A stretch of 64,000 bases of DNA from assembly GCA_002359215.1 (NCBI GenBank), contig DEMN01000001.1:98913-162912 (forward strand). Direction: 5' to 3'. Shown in pieces: positions 61,263 to 64,000 of this stretch. The first letter of the stretch is position 1, and each line of letters starts with the position of its first letter. The stretch comes from Flavobacteriales bacterium UBA2669 (GTDB lineage: Bacteria > Bacteroidota > Bacteroidia > Flavobacteriales_E > Vicingaceae). Below the pieces are notes generated by a model. The model worked only from the letters and a program-made list of their open reading frames with translations. It did no database searches and was not told the origin of the DNA. A program made the translations under genes and the position numbers.

Positions 61263-61589
61263 TTAATGCAATTTAGGATTGTTTTGATGTCTATCTTTAT
61301 CGCGTTGGGTTTTCTTTTCCAAATTTTTCTCTAAGGCTTTAGTTAAATCTACTCCCGTTTGGTTGGCAATGCAAATCAATACAAAAAGTACATCAGCCAA
61401 TTCATCATCCAACGATTTTTCTTTGTCGGAGGTTTTTTCAGATTGTTCGCCATACCTACGGGCAATAATTCGGGCAACTTCGCCTACCTCTTCGGTAAGC
61501 ATAGCCATATTGGTAAGTTCATTAAAATAACGAACACCTACTTTTTTAATCCAATTATCCACTTGTTGTTGGGCTTCTTCTAAAGTCAT
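61263..61589 (-). CDS. MazG-like nucleotide pyrophosphohydrolase
   Basis: The 108-residue protein starts at the ATG at 61589; the frame extends into the NtrC-like gene but that part is not real. The MazG-type metal-binding ExxE...ExxD pattern is seen as LTEEVGEVARIIARRYGEQ (about 31-49) and LDDELADVLFVLICIANQ (about 60-77). It would hydrolyse non-canonical or excess NTPs. First gene of an operon with ATL, mrp and nifU, and divergent from the NtrC-like gene with a 73-base gap. Confidence 0.9.
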   Translation of the reverse strand: MTLEEAQQQVDNWIKKVGVRYFNELTNMAMLTEEVGEVARIIARRYGEQSEKTSDKEKSLDDELADVLFVLICIANQTGVDLTKALEKNLEKKTQRDKDRHQNNPKLH

Positions 61590-61662
61590 TTTTTTGATTT
61601 TTGCTTGATTTTTAACTCCCAAATTAATTATTATTTTTACACCTACAAAAAATAAAAATAGT

Positions 61663-62835
61663 ATGGCAACAATTTTAATCATTGATGATGAGAAATCAAT
61701 AAGAAATACCTTGAAAGATATTTTAGAATACGAAAAATATGTTATTGATGAAGCAGAAGATGGAGAAAGTGGGTTGGCAAAAATAAAAGCCAATAAGTAT
61801 GATTTAGTGATGTGTGATATTAAAATGCCAAAAATGGATGGATTGGATGTGTTGAAACAAACCATTGCGGTTGGTATAGAAACACCTATGGTAATGATTT
61901 CCGGTCATGGAACTATTGAAACCGCTGTTGAAGCTATTAAAAATGGAGCGTTCGATTTTATTTCTAAACCATTTGATTTAAATCGTTTGTTGATTACGGT
62001 TAGAAATGCCATAGATAAGAAAGAGTTGGTGCAAGAAACCAGAAAACTTCAAAAGAAGGTAGGTGGTAAAGGGAAAACGCATATTATTGGTGAATCGGAA
62101 GCTATTTTGAAAGTCAAAGATATGATAGACAAAGTAGCGGTGAGCGATGCTCGTGTATTAATTACTGGTGGAAATGGAACAGGAAAAGAATTGGTAGCTC
62201 GTAGTTTGCATGAAAAATCTGAAAGAAGTAAAGCCCCATTTGTTGAGGTAAATTGTGCAGCCATTCCATCTGAATTGATAGAAAGCGAGTTATTTGGACA
62301 TGAAAAAGGAGCTTTTACATCAGCAATAAAACAACGAAAAGGTTGTTTCGAACAAGCCGAAGGCGGCACCTTATTTTTAGATGAAATTGGCGATATGAGT
62401 TTATCGGCACAGGCAAAAGTATTGCGTGCTTTGCAAGAGAGCAAAATTACCCGAGTAGGTGGCGAGAAAGAAATTAGTGTAAATGTTAGGGTGCTGGCAG
62501 CTACTAATAAAGATTTAATGAAAGAAATTGCTGAGGGTAATTTCAGAGAGGATTTGTACCATCGATTGGGAGTAATATTAATTCATGTGCCTGACTTAAA
62601 TGATAGAAAAGAAGATGTGCCTTTATTGACAGATTATTTTTTAACACAGCTTTGTGAAGATCACGGAATTGCTAAAAAATGTATTGATGATAATGCATTA
62701 GAAAAGCTAAAAGAATATGATTGGACAGGAAACATTAGAGAACTAAGAAATGTGGTAGAACGATTAATTATTTTAAGTGATAAAGTAATTACCGCTGATG
62801 ATGTAAACTTATATGCTAATCCGGGGAAGAGATAG
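61663..62835 (+). CDS. NtrC-type AAA+ response regulator lacking a DNA-binding domain
   Basis: The 390-residue protein has a receiver domain with phosphoacceptor Asp52 (and Asp8, Asp9). A sigma-54 AAA+ domain follows with Walker A GGNGTGKE (169-176), Walker B TLFLDE (236-241) and an arginine-rich FREDLYHRL. The sigma-54 contact loop reads GAFTSA (216-221) instead of GAFTGA, and the protein stops after NIRELRNVVERLIIL plus 20 residues, without the C-terminal Fis-type HTH. Direct DNA binding is therefore unlikely. It may act as an ATPase at sigma-54 promoters without a tether, or through another partner. The cognate kinase may be the NtrY-like protein at 53587. Confidence 0.92.
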   Translation: MATILIIDDEKSIRNTLKDILEYEKYVIDEAEDGESGLAKIKANKYDLVMCDIKMPKMDGLDVLKQTIAVGIETPMVMISGHGTIETAVEAIKNGAFDFISKPFDLNRLLITVRNAIDKKELVQETRKLQKKVGGKGKTHIIGESEAILKVKDMIDKVAVSDARVLITGGNGTGKELVARSLHEKSERSKAPFVEVNCAAIPSELIESELFGHEKGAFTSAIKQRKGCFEQAEGGTLFLDEIGDMSLSAQAKVLRALQESKITRVGGEKEISVNVRVLAATNKDLMKEIAEGNFREDLYHRLGVILIHVPDLNDRKEDVPLLTDYFLTQLCEDHGIAKKCIDDNALEKLKEYDWTGNIRELRNVVERLIILSDKVITADDVNLYANPGKR

Positions 62836-62873
62836 GAAGCGGAGATATAAAGTTAGAGTTGCTTAAAATCTAA

Positions 62874-63239
62874 TTATGATTTGTACATTTCTCTAATAAT
62901 TATTTTTTGTAATTCTCTTTTAATAATAAGGTCTGTAATGATTTCAGCGGTATCGGCATGTAGGTTTTCTTTCAATTTTTTATTGAGAAAATCTTCTTCA
63001 ATATCTATGCGATACAAAAGCGAAAGTAATTTAGCGTAATCATCGTTGAGCAATTCATCTACATAAGGTAAAATTTGCTGAAAAAGCTCTAAATAAGGAG
63101 TTGCAGCTTTACCTTCTATCACAATGTTATAACTAAACCAATTAAAATCTTTTTGGATTTGTTCAACCACCTTATTTATCAAATCTTCTCGATTAAAATA
63201 AACAGTAAGTTCGTTAAGTGTAGGAATTGGTTTAGACAT
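62874..63239 (-). CDS. Hypothetical conserved protein
   Basis: The 121-residue protein has no signal peptide or membrane segment and is probably helical and cytoplasmic. It contains QKDFNWFSYNIVIEG and DDYAKLLSLLYRIDIEEDFL and ends in IIREMYKS. The pattern resembles Bacteroidota proteins of unknown function, but I recognise no named family. It starts 9 bases after the TlpA-like gene, so it is probably co-transcribed, and is convergent with the NtrC-like gene. Confidence 0.65.
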   Translation of the reverse strand: MSKPIPTLNELTVYFNREDLINKVVEQIQKDFNWFSYNIVIEGKAATPYLELFQQILPYVDELLNDDYAKLLSLLYRIDIEEDFLNKKLKENLHADTAEIITDLIIKRELQKIIIREMYKS

Positions 63240-63248
63240 ATATTAATG

Positions 63249-64000
63249 TTAAAACAATTCAGCTAATTTGTTATGTAGCTCTTCTCCTCTAAGATTTTTA
63301 GCAATAATTTTACCTTCTCTATCTAATAAAACGGCAAATGGAATTCCACTAATATTGTATAAAGGAACAACAGAAGAACTCCAACCCTGAAGGTCGCTAA
63401 CATGGTTTTTCCAAATTAAGTTGTCTTTTTCTATAGCATTTATCCAATCTTGTTTAGCATTAGGTTGTTGCTGCATTCCATCAAGCGAAACGCTAAACAC
63501 TTCAAACCCTTGTTTATTGAACTTTTTGTAAGCCTCTACCACATTTGGATTTTCAATTCTACACGGTTTGCACCATGAGGCCCAAAAATCAACCAACACC
63601 ACTTTACCTTTTAGTGATGATAGCGAAATAGGGTTTCCGTTTACATCATTCAAAGTAATGTCTGGCGCTTCGGAGCCGGGAGCTAAAACACTCATTTTAC
63701 TCACTTTTTCATTAAAGTTTTCGGTATAAATAGAGTTAGGCATTTCTTTTTGAAGGGCATCGTTTACTTTTTTATAAAGCTCAAAATTTTCTTCTGCATC
63801 CATCATTTGTACGGCAGCTAAACTCACCAATGAACCAGGATTTTCATTAATAATGCTTTTAAAGTAGTTGTTCATTTTAGCAATAGCAGAGTGAGAAGCA
63901 ATTTGCATCTCAATAAACAATTGTTGGTCGGACGGATTTTGTTGGTATAATCTGCCCAACGAATCTTGTGTTTGAGCATTTACTTGGTAAGCCAAATTGA
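63249..64000 (-). CDS. TlpA/ResA-like thioredoxin-fold protein, N-terminus beyond the window
   Basis: The reading frame enters from the right edge without a start codon, so the N-terminus is missing (at least 250 residues are inside). An N-terminal helical region (for example YLELFQ-like helices and VSLAAVQMMDAEENFELY) precedes a thioredoxin domain of the TlpA type. Features are VLVDFWASWCKPCRIENPNV (active site WCKPC), YNISGIPFAVLLD with the cis-proline region, and a C-terminal GEELHNKLAELF. Such proteins act outside the cytoplasm as disulfide reductases, so a signal peptide is expected in the missing part. Confidence 0.85.
   Translation of the reverse strand, partial: NLAYQVNAQTQDSLGRLYQQNPSDQQLFIEMQIASHSAIAKMNNYFKSIINENPGSLVSLAAVQMMDAEENFELYKKVNDALQKEMPNSIYTENFNEKVSKMSVLAPGSEAPDITLNDVNGNPISLSSLKGKVVLVDFWASWCKPCRIENPNVVEAYKKFNKQGFEVFSVSLDGMQQQPNAKQDWINAIEKDNLIWKNHVSDLQGWSSSVVPLYNISGIPFAVLLDREGKIIAKNLRGEELHNKLAELF

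Noticed and set aside
61590..61865. N-terminal extension of the MazG-like frame to 61865
   Set aside because: It runs antisense through the start of the NtrC-like gene; the MazG domain begins at the ATG at 61589.
1..64000. Prophage, insertion sequence, toxin-antitoxin or defence island
   Set aside because: I found no transposase, integrase, phage structural, restriction or toxin-antitoxin genes; the four-helix-bundle unit is the only candidate mobile piece.

Overview
The window looks like a chromosomal segment of a member of the Bacteroidota, most likely of the Flavobacteriia type; I cannot name a genus from sequence alone. The evidence is an AT-rich composition, TAnnTTTG promoter boxes in front of many genes, almost no Shine-Dalgarno sequences, a type IX secretion (T9SS) C-terminal sorting domain, an SBBP-repeat protein, RemB/Wzi-like outer-membrane proteins, an IPExxxVDY protein beside pyruvate kinase, DUF6132 and SiaC-like proteins. 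I see no prophage, insertion sequence, CRISPR array or rRNA operon. There is one tRNA, tRNA-Leu(CAA), cut by the left edge.

Layout: (1) 0-3.5 kb holds the tRNA, then an overlapping trio of secreted proteins (beta-propeller, TonB-C-like, PQQ-type propeller) closed by a strong terminator. (2) 3.6-10.4 kb is a fatty-acid beta-oxidation locus: MarR regulator, HADH/enoyl-CoA hydratase fusion, thiolase, GNAT and a long acyl-CoA dehydrogenase, with a four-helix-bundle gene flanked by inverted repeats between the first two enzymes. (3) 10.4-17.3 kb has a SiaC-like protein, ligA, a TPR protein, folB, gltX, a small lipoprotein, a GNAT and a VOC protein. (4) 17.4-31 kb is envelope-related: a 2070-residue alpha-2-macroglobulin lipoprotein with a thioester motif, a T9SS-exported seven-repeat propeller, and a WecA-like transferase between two RemB/Wzi-like barrels. 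(5) 31-46.5 kb has a thioredoxin/DUF3365/DUF6132 operon, two LolC/E-type permeases around dusB and an output-less PAS sensor, NamZ, a second SiaC-like protein, M42 peptidase, pyk and IPExxxVDY, a small secreted/RidA operon, and perR-katG. (6) 46.5-64 kb has polA, two TonB-C proteins, mobA and moaD, a 1220-residue histidine kinase paired with a Gcr-type membrane protein, gpsA, a type 2 asparaginase, the mazG-ATL-mrp-nifU operon, an NtrC-like regulator without a HTH, and a TlpA-like protein cut by the right edge.

Genes that clearly work together are the beta-oxidation set, perR with katG (with a palindrome overlapping the promoter), the WecA/RemB-like surface-polymer trio, mrp with nifU, and mobA with moaD. 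The window is mostly housekeeping. The less understood modules are the 282-3493 trio, the 26550-30756 trio, the kinase/Gcr pair, and the two diverged SiaC-like proteins without nearby partners. No intergenic stretch exceeds 300 bases; the longest, 15662-15950, carries a promoter box and a long hairpin only.
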